From NCBI GenBank assembly GCA_943329845.2, contig CALQFM020000007.1, positions 1 through 64,000 of the forward strand: DNA of 64,000 nt, given 5' to 3'. The notes beneath the pieces are model-generated. The model made no database searches and was not told the origin of the DNA. It saw nothing but the letters and a program-made list of their open reading frames with translations. Made by a program: the position numbers and the translations under genes. Shown piece after piece: positions 48,499 through 56,729 of this stretch; positions within the stretch are counted from its first letter, which is position 1; each line of letters opens with the position of its first letter. Source of the stretch: Candidatus Kuenenia stuttgartensis. GTDB lineage: Bacteria; Pseudomonadota; Alphaproteobacteria; SMXS01.

Positions 48499-49366
48499 AT
48501 GGATGCTCCGAACAAAACATTGGTGGATCGCGTATCCGGGGTCTTGGGATGGACGCCAGCGTCCTGGACGGAGATCAAAGGCGGCTACACAGCCGCCGTT
48601 CGGTATGTTGTGCGAATTGCCGACACCAGTGCATTTGTGAAGGTTGCCACGACGCCACTCACGGCCGCCATGCTGCGGCGTGAAATCCGCGCCTACGGCG
48701 TCCTGTCCGGCGCAGCGTGTTGTCCCCGGCTCATCGGTTGGCAGGATGATGATCAGAACCCGCTGCTGGTCATCGAAGACCTGAGCGGGGCCTATTGGCC
48801 GCCGCCCCTGGAACGACGCCCGCGTCGCAGCGGTCCTCGACGCCATCGAAGGCATGCATGCTCTGAACGCCGATCTACCCGTCTATGCAGCTGTTCATGG
48901 TGGCCGGGAGCCTTGCTGGAAAACGGTAGCCGCCGCTCCGACACCGTTCCTGTCACTCGGTCTGGTCGATGAGGATTGGCTCATGCGCTCACTCCCCGCT
49001 CTCATCGAAGCGGAAGACGCCTGCGCGACGGAAGGAACAGCGGTCAGTCACTGGGATTTGCGAAGCGACAACATCTGCTTCGTCGGGCGACAGGCGAGAT
49101 TCGTCGACTGGGCGGAGGCCTGCCTGTCGAACCCCAAACTCGATCTCGGGTTCTGGCTGCCAAGCCTCTGCTTCGAGGGTGGTCCCGCGCCAGACGACAT
49201 TTTGCCCGCCGCGCCGGAAGTGGCGGCATGGGTGTCGGGCTTTTTCGCCGCCAACGCGGGATTGCCCAGTATCCCGGATGCGCCCTTGGTGCGGCGGGTG
49301 CAGAGGGAACAGCTATTGACGTCATTGCCTTGGGTTTTGAGGGCTCTCAAGCTGCCAGGCCTATGA
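48499..49366 (+). pseudogene. Aminoglycoside-phosphotransferase-like kinase with a frameshift
   Basis: The first frame (48499 to about 48804) encodes MDAPNKTLVDRVSGVLGWTP and a kinase N-lobe with FVKVATTPLTAAMLRREIRAY and LLVIEDLSG. In a run of four C at 48805-48808 it shifts; the second frame then gives WNDARVAAVLDAIEGMHALN and the C-lobe with the catalytic SHWDLRSDNICF and metal-binding VDWAEAC. Removing one C restores one 288-residue APH-family protein. So the gene is either newly broken or carries a sequencing or assembly error. Its substrate (antibiotic, choline, homoserine or other) is unknown. Confidence 0.8.
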
Positions 49367-49431
49367 GGATAGAAACCGCGTCAGACAACGAGGGCGATAG
49401 AAGGTGTTCTGGAATGCGTCTGACGCTGGAG

Positions 49432-49607
49432 GCTGGAAGGCTCTCCAGCATCCAGGAACACGGCCATGCCCAGCGCGCGGACGGGGCCAAGTACGTAAGC
49501 AAGTCGTGCGGTGAACGGACCGGTTCCATCGACCTGGAGAACATCGGTAAGCTTCAAAACGGAAGTTGCGCGCGCAGTTGAAGGGCTACAAGCTGCCGAC
49601 TTGTTGA
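49432..49607 (+). pseudogene. Relic of an acyl-CoA ligase 3' end
   Basis: This otherwise empty stretch reads as a damaged copy of the neighbouring acyl-CoA ligase. In one frame QEHGHAQRADGAKYVSK followed by SIDLENI matches [17 protein letters not shown] and SIDLENT of the intact gene. About 190 nt are then missing, and after a one-base shift LRAQLKGYKLPTC with TGA at 49605-49607 matches [13 protein letters not shown] at the true C-terminus. The remaining 49367-49431 shows nothing I can name. Confidence 0.75.
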
Positions 49608-49704
49608 TGAGTGCCGGAGAGAAGGGGGGCGCTCGCGAGCGACCGGCGTCATGTTGTGGGGGAGAGGCTCCGCGATACGGATTTCTGGGTAAGGGGGATA
49701 GTTC

Positions 49705-52533
49705 ATGCATTTGAAGGCGTGCGTCATTGCGGCGTTGTTCTGCCTGCTGGCCGGGCATGCATTCGCGGGCTCGAAAGAACTGCATTATGGCCCGCCGGGC
49801 GACTGGATCGTCTCACCGCCCTCGCCGACCGACATGCCGTCGCCGCAAGGCGCTCCTTACCGGTATATCTACAATGACACGCAGATTCTCCTCGGCGCGG
49901 ACGCCGACGAAACCTATTCGGCGCAGATCGTGAAGATTACCGGGCCGGATGGGCTGGCGCTGGGCAATGTCGCGATCACCTGGAATCCCAATGCGGACGA
50001 CGTCACCATCCATGGCCTGAAGATCAGGCGCGGCGGCCAGGTGATCGACGTGCTGGAAACAACCACGTTCCAGATCATCCAGCGCGAGGACAACCTCGAC
50101 TACGCCATGCTGGACGGTAAACTGACCGCAACCCTGCAGGTGCCGGGCGTGCAGGTGGGCGATGAGATCGAGTTCGTGATGACGACCCGCCATCGCGACC
50201 TGGTTTTCGGCGACCGTTCGTTTGGCATGCTCCAGATGCCCGTCGCCACCACACCGGGCGCGCACCGCGTCCGCTTCGCCTGGCAGGACGGCAAGGACGT
50301 AAGTTGGCGCGTGACGCCGGACCTTCCGGCGCCGGCGCGGTTCGCGCGTGCCGGCCAGCACTACCTGACCTACGAACTGCGCGATCCGAAATCGTCGGTG
50401 CTGGCCGAGGGTGCGCCGCCACGCTTCAATGTCCGCCGGCTGATCGAGTATTCGGCCTTCCCGGCCTGGGCGGACATTTCCCGCGTGCTCTGGCCGCTCT
50501 ACGACAAGGCTGCAATTCTGGCGCAGAATTCTCCGGTTCGGCAGGAGGCGGCGCGGATTGCCGCTGCCAGCAACGACCCGGTGGCACGCGCCGAAGCGGC
50601 GCTGGCTCTGGTGCAGGATCGCATCCGATACGTCTATGTAGGTCTGGATGACGGCAACTACCGGCCCCAGGCAGCCGACGATACGTGGAACCGCCGCTTC
50701 GGCGACTGCAAGGCCAAGACCGTTCTGCTGACCGCGCTGCTGCGCGAACTGGATATCGCGGCGGAGCCGGTGCTGGTGGACTCGGAGGGCGGCGACGGCA
50801 CCGACCAGCGCCTGCCCAGTCCAGGCATGTTCAACCATGTTGTCGTCAAGGCGACGATCGCCGGCAAGATCTACTGGCTGGACGGCACCCGGCTCGGCGA
50901 TCGCCGTCTCGCCCTGCTGCCGCCACCCCCGTTCCGCTGGGCGCTGGCGCTGAGGAAGGGGCCGGCAGCCCTGGAAAAGGTGGTCCAGGAGGCGCCGCTG
51001 TTGCCCGAGGGCGTCGATGTGCTGGACGTGGATGCGACCCTCGGCTTCAACAAGCCGGCCAAGGTCAGCGCCGAGCGCATCTATCGCGGCGAGGGCGTGT
51101 TCAAGCTTCGCACGGCACTGTCGGGCATGGCGCCCGAGGATGCCAGCCGGGCGCAGGACGCCATGTGGCGCGAGGTGTTCTCCTGGGTCGAGCCGAGTGA
51201 CGTCGCCTGGCGCTACGACGAGCAGCAGGGCGTCGTCGTCATGACAATGAAGGGCGAGGGCAAGCTCGACTGGCTGGGTGATGATATCTCAGGTCGCGCA
51301 CTCGATATGTTCAACGCCGGTTTCGCGCCGCCCGCGCCGTTGCGTCGGCCGAAGGAACAGGACCAGACGGTGCCGTGGGCGACCGACTTCCCGGCATACT
51401 ATTGCTGGGCGACCACCATCCGGTTGCCGGCATCGAACAAACGGTTTCGGTGGGAGCACAACGCCACGGCGGTGAATCGCAAGGTGGGCGGCATCGCCTA
51501 TTGGCGGCAGGCCAACGTCGAGGGCGACGTGGTGCGCAGCGTCGTCAGCAAGCGCACTTATCTGCCGGAGCTGTCTCAGGCCGAGGCGCAGGACGTGAAC
51601 GATCGCATTCCCAGTTTCAGCAAATACGTCTCGCGGGTCTACCAGGTCGAGGCCGGACCGTGGGACACTGGCACTCCGGCGGCACTGAAGCAGGAGAATC
51701 CGCCGGTCGACTGGTCCAGTCCCTCGGCGCCCTGCGCGGCGCCCGATGGCCAACAGGCTGATGAGGAGGCGCCGGTGCCGGCAGCATCCAGGTCCGTCAG
51801 TGTGCCGCCACCGCTACGGCCACGTGCAGCGCCGACCCCGGCGACCCCATCGGTCAAGCCGGAAGCCGACGTCGACACCGAACCGCGCCAGGATCCGCAG
51901 CATCCGGTAACCCAGCCCGCATACCCGGCGGAGTCGGTCTGGAACTTCGAGGAAGGGGCGGTGATCCTGGGCTTCGTGGTGAAGAAGGATGGAACGGTCG
52001 ACGCGCCCAGCATCGCCGTCAACGAGAGCACCGGTTTCGCAGGCCTCGACGCGGCGGCGATCGCCGAGGCGGCAACGTGGCGCTTCCTGCCGGCCACGAA
52101 GCGCGGCAAGCCCGTCGCCGCCGCGCATCAGTTCCGGGTCGTCTTCGAACTCAAGCGTCCCCGTCCGATCGAAGAGGCCCTGCCCGAAACCCCCGCCATT
52201 CTGCGGGAGGACTATCAGAACCCCGCCGCGCCGTCGCCCGATCCGCAGCGGCCGATCACCCAGCCACCCTATCCGGACGATGCCCGCGCCGCCGGGCAGG
52301 AAGGCGACGTGATCCTGCAGTTTATGGTCGAGGCCGACGGTTTCGTCGATCCAAACAGCATCGTCGTCAAGAAGAGCAGCGGCTTTCCGTCCCTGGACAG
52401 GGCCGCGGTCAGTGAGGCGGCGGTGAACTGGCGCTTTCGGCCTGCGACGATGAACGGAAAGCCGGTAGCCTCCACGCACCGGTTCAGAGTCGTATTCGAC
52501 CTCAACGGAGCGGACCAGGCGCCAGCCGAGTGA
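49705..52533 (+). CDS. Exported DUF3857-transglutaminase protein fused to two TonB C-terminal domains
   Basis: 942 residues from ATG 49705, AAGGGGGAT upstream. A signal peptide (LKACVIAALFCLLAGHAFA) precedes a DUF3857 domain (about 50-230) and a transglutaminase-like core (about 270-400) with the catalytic Cys in RRFGDCKAKTVLLTALL, a His in PGMFNHVVVKA and an Asp in YWLDGTRLGD. After a middle beta-rich region and a Pro-rich linker (about 680-720), two TonB C-terminal modules appear: about 735-815 (TQPAYPAESV ... GFVVKKDGTV ... ATWRFLPAT) and about 850-930 (TQPPYPDDARA ... QFMVEADGFV ... VNWRFRPAT). No transmembrane anchor of TonB type is present. The combination is uncommon; role likely periplasmic, otherwise unknown. 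Confidence 0.85.
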   Translation: MHLKACVIAALFCLLAGHAFAGSKELHYGPPGDWIVSPPSPTDMPSPQGAPYRYIYNDTQILLGADADETYSAQIVKITGPDGLALGNVAITWNPNADDVTIHGLKIRRGGQVIDVLETTTFQIIQREDNLDYAMLDGKLTATLQVPGVQVGDEIEFVMTTRHRDLVFGDRSFGMLQMPVATTPGAHRVRFAWQDGKDVSWRVTPDLPAPARFARAGQHYLTYELRDPKSSVLAEGAPPRFNVRRLIEYSAFPAWADISRVLWPLYDKAAILAQNSPVRQEAARIAAASNDPVARAEAALALVQDRIRYVYVGLDDGNYRPQAADDTWNRRFGDCKAKTVLLTALLRELDIAAEPVLVDSEGGDGTDQRLPSPGMFNHVVVKATIAGKIYWLDGTRLGDRRLALLPPPPFRWALALRKGPAALEKVVQEAPLLPEGVDVLDVDATLGFNKPAKVSAERIYRGEGVFKLRTALSGMAPEDASRAQDAMWREVFSWVEPSDVAWRYDEQQGVVVMTMKGEGKLDWLGDDISGRALDMFNAGFAPPAPLRRPKEQDQTVPWATDFPAYYCWATTIRLPASNKRFRWEHNATAVNRKVGGIAYWRQANVEGDVVRSVVSKRTYLPELSQAEAQDVNDRIPSFSKYVSRVYQVEAGPWDTGTPAALKQENPPVDWSSPSAPCAAPDGQQADEEAPVPAASRSVSVPPPLRPRAAPTPATPSVKPEADVDTEPRQDPQHPVTQPAYPAESVWNFEEGAVILGFVVKKDGTVDAPSIAVNESTGFAGLDAAAIAEAATWRFLPATKRGKPVAAAHQFRVVFELKRPRPIEEALPETPAILREDYQNPAAPSPDPQRPITQPPYPDDARAAGQEGDVILQFMVEADGFVDPNSIVVKKSSGFPSLDRAAVSEAAVNWRFRPATMNGKPVASTHRFRVVFDLNGADQAPAE

Positions 52534-52662
52534 GCCGGACCTCGATCTCGGTCCAGCCAAATGAACCGCATGCCGCTCGTGGCCTGCTCTGCGACGGATT
52601 GTGAATGACTCGGCCAGCCATCGCTTCTTTGCGCGGCAGGCCGCCTCTGGCACTATGCCCCG

Positions 52663-53424
52663 GTGAAAAAGCCCCTGGATGCAAAGCCGGAAGCGGCGCT
52701 GTTTGTCACCTGCCTCGTCGACCTGATGCGGCCGGAGGTGGGATTCGCGGCGGCGTCGCTGGTCGAGGCGGCCGGGTTCGAGGTGGTCGTGCCGAAATGG
52801 CAGAGCTGCTGCGGCCAGCCCAATTACAACAGCGGTGACCGCCGCGCGGCGCGCAGCATGGCCGCGCGCACCATCGAGGTGCTGGAGCCCTACGCGCAGG
52901 TCGTCGTGCCGTCTGGCTCCTGCGCCGGCATGATCAAGCTGCACTATCCCACGCTGTTCGACGAGGCCGACGCGCTGTTCGGCAAGGCGCGGGCGCTGGC
53001 CGACAAGACCGAGGAACTGACCGTGTTCCTGGCGCGCCACGGCTACATGCCGTCGGTGACGCTCCAGGCCACCCGCGTCGCCTATCACGACAGCTGCTCG
53101 GGCCTGCGTGAGCTGGGCATCCGCGACCAGCCGCGCGCATTGCTGCGCAAGCTGCCTGGATTGAAGCTGCTCGAGCTGTCGGAACCCGAGGTGTGTTGCG
53201 GCTTCGGCGGCACGTTCTGCGTGAAGTACCCCGACATTTCGGGGCGCATGGCCGAGAACAAGGCCGCCGACATTGCCGCGACCGGCGCCGACACGGTCGC
53301 CATGGGCGACGTGGGCTGCCTGCTCAACATCGAGGGCAAGCTGCGCCGCGAGGGCAGGGACATCCGCGCCTGTCACGTGGCCGAGCTGCTCGCCGGCACG
53401 CTGGAGAAGCCCCATGGAAAGTAA
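52663..53424 (+). CDS. lutA: Lactate utilisation protein LutA (CCG-domain Fe-S protein)
   Basis: 253 residues from GTG 52663. Two CCG domains: WQSCCGQPNYNSGD with PSGSCAGM, and YHDSCSGLRELG with EVCCGFGGTFCVK and GDVGCLLN. With LutB and LutC it oxidises L-lactate to pyruvate at the membrane. First gene of lutABC; lutB starts 5 bp after its stop. Related to LldE of Shewanella and YkgE of E. coli. Confidence 0.93.
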   Translation: MKKPLDAKPEAALFVTCLVDLMRPEVGFAAASLVEAAGFEVVVPKWQSCCGQPNYNSGDRRAARSMAARTIEVLEPYAQVVVPSGSCAGMIKLHYPTLFDEADALFGKARALADKTEELTVFLARHGYMPSVTLQATRVAYHDSCSGLRELGIRDQPRALLRKLPGLKLLELSEPEVCCGFGGTFCVKYPDISGRMAENKAADIAATGADTVAMGDVGCLLNIEGKLRREGRDIRACHVAELLAGTLEKPHGK

Positions 53425-53429
53425 AAGTC

Positions 53430-54851
53430 GTGGAGGTTGAAAGCGGCGCGTTCGTCGAGAAGGCGCGCGCGGCGCTGGGCGACGCCACGCTGCAGCACGC
53501 CCTGAAGCACATCAAGCACGGCTTCGTGGAGGCGCGGGCGAACGCTGCCGCCAAGCTGCCGGATTTCGAGGCGATGCGCGACCGGGCCCGCGACATCAAA
53601 GCGCATACCATCGCCCACCTGGCCGATTACCTGGAGCAGTTTGAAGCCAACGTCACCGCGCTGGGCGGCCACGTGCATTGGGCGCGTGACGCCGGCGAGG
53701 CCCGCGCCATCGTGCTGGGCATCTGCCGCAACGCCGGCGCCCGCACGGTCACCAAGAGCAAGAGCATGGTGACCGAGGAGATCGAGCTCAATCCTTACCT
53801 GGAAGAGCACGGCATCGAGCCCATCGAGACCGACCTTGGCGAGTATATCATCCAGCTCCGCAAGGAGAAGCCCAGCCACATCATCGCGCCGGTCATCCAC
53901 CTGTCGAAGGACCAGGTGGCCGACACCTTCCACGAGCACCATCCGAAATACGGCTTCCACGAGCGCCTGACGGTGCGGTCCGACATGGTGCGCGAGGCGC
54001 GCTCGATCCTTCGCCAGCGCTTCGTGAAGGCCGATGTCGGCATCACCGGCGCCAATTTCCTGGTGGCCGAGACCGGCTCGGCGGTGGTCGTCACCAACGA
54101 GGGCAACGCCGACCTGACCGCCTCGCTGCCCGACACCCACATCGTCGTTACCGGCATCGAGAAGCTGGTGCCGACGCTGGAGGACTGCCACCTGATGCTC
54201 CGGCTGTTGCCACGCTCTGCGACGGGGCAGGACATCACCGCCTATATGAGCTTCTTCACCGGGCCGAAGCGGGCGGGCGACCTGTCCGGGCCGTCGTCGT
54301 TCCACGTGGTGCTGCTCGACAACGGCCGCTCCAACATGATGGGCACCGAGTTCGAGGAGATGCTGCGCTGCATCCGCTGCGGCGCCTGCCTCAACCACTG
54401 CCCGGTTTACGCCAATATCGGCGGCCACGCCTATGGCTCGGTCTATCCCGGTCCCATGGGCGCGGTGCTGACGCCCAGCCTCGCCGGCATCGACAAGGCC
54501 GGGCATCTGCCAAACGCGTCGAGCTTCTGCGGCCGCTGCGAGGAGGTCTGTCCGGTGCGCATCCCGCTGCCGCGGATGATGCGGCACTGGCGCGAGCGCG
54601 AGTTCGAGCGGCACCTGACGCCGCACGGCGCGCGCTGGGGCCTGCATGCCTGGGCGGTTATCGCCGCCAGCCCGACGGTCTACCGCGCCATGCAGTGGAC
54701 CGCGTCGCGCCTGTTGCGGCTGGTCGCCTGGCGCGGCTGGATCAGGCGGCTGCCGTTGGCGGGAGCGGGCTGGACCAGCCAGCGGGATATGCGCGCGCCG
54801 TCGGGCGACAGCTTCCAGCGGCAATGGAGGAAACACGGTGGCCGACGATAG
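53430..54851 (+). CDS. lutB: Lactate utilisation protein LutB (iron-sulfur)
   Basis: 473 residues from GTG 53430, with GGAAAG about 9 bases upstream; an open frame reaches further into lutA but is non-coding there. A LUD domain occupies about 60-290 and two 4Fe-4S motifs follow: CIRCGACLNHCPVY and CGRCEEVCPVRIPLP. The C-terminus has a short hydrophobic helix. Overlaps lutC by 14 bp. Complete. Confidence 0.94.
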   Translation: MEVESGAFVEKARAALGDATLQHALKHIKHGFVEARANAAAKLPDFEAMRDRARDIKAHTIAHLADYLEQFEANVTALGGHVHWARDAGEARAIVLGICRNAGARTVTKSKSMVTEEIELNPYLEEHGIEPIETDLGEYIIQLRKEKPSHIIAPVIHLSKDQVADTFHEHHPKYGFHERLTVRSDMVREARSILRQRFVKADVGITGANFLVAETGSAVVVTNEGNADLTASLPDTHIVVTGIEKLVPTLEDCHLMLRLLPRSATGQDITAYMSFFTGPKRAGDLSGPSSFHVVLLDNGRSNMMGTEFEEMLRCIRCGACLNHCPVYANIGGHAYGSVYPGPMGAVLTPSLAGIDKAGHLPNASSFCGRCEEVCPVRIPLPRMMRHWREREFERHLTPHGARWGLHAWAVIAASPTVYRAMQWTASRLLRLVAWRGWIRRLPLAGAGWTSQRDMRAPSGDSFQRQWRKHGGRR

Positions 54852-55479
54852 CCGCGCCGAAATCCTCGCCAGGCTTCGACAGGCCGTGCCGCGGCAGACA
54901 GCCGAGCACGCGCCGCACCAGGCGTTCAGCACCTGGCAGGCGCCCGGCGCGACGGATATCCAGGGCCGGTTCGTCGCCCGGCTCGAGGCCGCGCGCGGCA
55001 CGGTCGAGCGGATCGCCTTGCTCGCCGACGTGCCCGACGCCGTCGCGCGCTATCTGGCCGGCCAGAACCTGCCGGCGCGTCTCAACGTGGCGCCCGAACT
55101 GAGACAACTGCTGGATTTCAGCGCCGGCGCGGTGACAATCCACGACGCGCTGCCGGTCGAGGATGGCCATGCGGTGCTGACCAGCTGCATCGCGGCGGTC
55201 GCCGAGACCGGCACGTTCGTCGCGGCGAGCGGACCCGGCCGGGATCCCCGGCTGAACTATCTGGCCGAGACCCTGATCGTCGTCGTCGGGGCGGGCCAGA
55301 TCGTCGAGGCCTATGAGGAAATCTGGACCCGGCTGCGGGTGCGCACGGGCAAGGAAACGCCACGCCTCGTCAGCTTCATCACCGGCCCGTCGCGCACCGC
55401 CGACATCGAGCAGACCATCGAATGGGGCGCCCATGGCCCACGCCGCCTGCATGTGCTGATTTCGGACGAGACACCTTGA
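54838..55479 (+). CDS. lutC: Lactate utilisation protein LutC (LUD domain)
   Basis: 213 residues from GTG 54838, with ATGGAGGAAA upstream. LUD domain with AVAETGTFVAASGPGRDPRLNYLAETLIVVV and the C-terminal FITGPSRTADIEQTIEWGAHGPRRLHVLI signature. Third subunit of LutABC. Followed by a dispersed palindromic repeat that may also end the transcript. Confidence 0.93.
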   Translation: MADDSRAEILARLRQAVPRQTAEHAPHQAFSTWQAPGATDIQGRFVARLEAARGTVERIALLADVPDAVARYLAGQNLPARLNVAPELRQLLDFSAGAVTIHDALPVEDGHAVLTSCIAAVAETGTFVAASGPGRDPRLNYLAETLIVVVGAGQIVEAYEEIWTRLRVRTGKETPRLVSFITGPSRTADIEQTIEWGAHGPRRLHVLISDETP

Positions 55480-55526
55480 AGCCGGGGCTTTGGCTTGCTG
55501 GCCAAGCTTGACCCGGCGGCGGCATA

Positions 55527-55645
55527 CCCCTCACCCTAGCCCTCTCCCACAAGGGAAGAGGGGACGACGCCGGTGCAACGGCGGGAATAGTCCCTTCTCC
55601 CCTTGTGGGAGAAGGTGGACGCCCATAGGGCGGCCGGATGAGGGG
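55527..55645. repeat. Dispersed long palindromic repeat (type 1) after lutC
   Basis: Nested arms: outer CCCCTCA (55527-55533) with TGAGGGG (55639-55645), inner CTCTCCCACAAGGG-type arm (from 55541) with the complementary CCTTGTGGGAGAAGG (to 55615). This is the class of GC-rich extragenic repeat found in many copies in alphaproteobacterial genomes. A shorter piece with CCCC-AAC-GGGG appears near 36907-36926. Confidence 0.75.
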
Positions 55646-55680
55646 GCGCCGCGTCAGCGGCATTACAGGCTGGAGCGGCA

Positions 55681-56454
55681 ATGAGAACATCGATCATCGG
55701 GATTGCCGCCATGCTGGCCGCCACACTCGCCGCCGCGTCGGTCGCCCATGGCGACGTGATCATCAAGCTGAAGAACGGCGTCGAGATCAAGGTGCCGGTG
55801 AACAAGGACGACATCGCCTCGATCACCATGGAGGAGGGCGGCAGGTCCGCGTCCGCGAGTCCGCCGTCCGCGCCGCCTCCGCCGGTCGTTCCCGAAACGC
55901 CCGCCAAGCCCACCGAATACAGCCAGGCGCCGCCGTCTCCGGAAGAGCTGGCCCAGGCGAAGGGACCCGAGCTTCCCGGCGCGTCCGGCTTCAAGCCCGG
56001 CGCCTTCAGCAAGGACGGCGCCGCAGGCGGCAGCAGCGGCCGGATCGTCCATGTTGGTCCCGGGAAGGACTATGAAAAGCTTGGCGACGTGGCCGCCAGC
56101 CTCCAGAACGGCGACGTGGTGGAGATCGAGGGCGGCCTTTATCTCAATGACTTTGCCAGCATCGCCGCCAGCGACATCACCCTGCGCGGCGTGCATGGCC
56201 GGCCGCATTTCCGCGCCACCGTCGGCCCGCCCAACAACAAGGGCATCCGCTCCAGCGAGAAATTCGTCGACCGGGCGAAATACGACTTCCATCTGGCCGA
56301 TGGCGCCGACGCCATCGACGACGGCGTCAAGGTCGGTAACGCCGGCAAGACCTCACTGATGCCCGCCAACGAGTACGCCTTCCCCAAGCCCATGACCCCG
56401 CGCAAGGTGGTCGGCGACCTCGACGTCGGGGCGTACGAGTACGGCGGCAAGTAG
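55681..56454 (+). CDS. Exported right-handed beta-helix protein, apparently shortened
   Basis: 257 residues. Signal peptide MRTSIIGIAAMLAATLAAA followed by HG; a first mature segment DVIIKLKNGVEIKVPVNKDD and a Pro-rich linker (about 58-100). From about 120, IVHVGPGKDYEKLGDVAASLQNGDVVEIEGGLYLNDFASIAASDITLRGV is the start of a parallel beta-helix domain. It then passes quickly into KFVDRAKYDFHLADGADAIDDG and DLDVGAYEY, which in homologues form the far C-terminal end after many helix coils. The central coils are missing. Frame is intact, so a product is likely, but the fold may be incomplete. Confidence 0.7.
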   Translation: MRTSIIGIAAMLAATLAAASVAHGDVIIKLKNGVEIKVPVNKDDIASITMEEGGRSASASPPSAPPPPVVPETPAKPTEYSQAPPSPEELAQAKGPELPGASGFKPGAFSKDGAAGGSSGRIVHVGPGKDYEKLGDVAASLQNGDVVEIEGGLYLNDFASIAASDITLRGVHGRPHFRATVGPPNNKGIRSSEKFVDRAKYDFHLADGADAIDDGVKVGNAGKTSLMPANEYAFPKPMTPRKVVGDLDVGAYEYGGK

Positions 56455-56475
56455 GGTTATCCCCTTCCCACTGTT

Positions 56476-56631
56476 GTCATCCCGGCGAAAGCCGGGACCC
56501 AGCTGCCCATGCAGATAAAATCCTATCCGTGTCCCTGAGCTTGTCGAAGGGCGTTGCACGAGAGTTGATGCAACGCCCTTCGACAAGCTCAGGGACACGG
56601 TGAACGTCGAGATCGGCATCGCCGGGATGAC
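56476..56631. repeat. Nested palindromic repeats: one element inside another
   Basis: Outer arms GTCATCCCGGCG (56476-56487) and CGCCGGGATGAC (56620-56631) are exact complements. Inside lies a perfect 32-bp inverted repeat (56527-56558 with 56569-56600) around a 10-nt loop; it includes the CCCTGAGCTTGTCGAAGGG motif known as a widespread dispersed repeat in alphaproteobacteria. The left outer arm also forms its own small hairpin (56481-56496). Looks like one repeat family inserted in another. It may also terminate the beta-helix gene. Confidence 0.88.
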
Positions 56632-56662
56632 GGAAAAAGGGGTAGGGCCTGCACCACATCGA

Positions 56663-56691
56663 TTGACGAATGTAACTTTATAACATTATAC
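56663..56691 (+). promoter_or_regulatory. Sigma-70-type promoter of the ZnuD-like gene
   Basis: TTGACG (56663-56668), 17-bp spacer, TTATAC (56686-56691). Near-consensus in both boxes and spacing, in a strongly AT-rich patch 39 bp before the ATG. Confidence 0.75.
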
Positions 56692-56706
56692 GTAATATTA
56701 TAACAT
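56672..56706. promoter_or_regulatory. Two tandem Zur-box-like operators
   Basis: GTAACTTTATAACAT (56672-56686) and GTAATATTATAACAT (56692-56706) agree at 13 of 15 positions and are exactly 20 bp apart. The reverse complement of the second, ATGTTATAATATTAC, differs by one base from the proteobacterial Zur core ATGTTATAATATAAC. The first box lies between -35 and -10, the second just downstream of -10, so occupation by Zur-Zn would block transcription. Names a zinc-repressed promoter by inference. Confidence 0.7.
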
Positions 56707-56729
56707 ATGGATTGCCAAGGATCCTCCGG

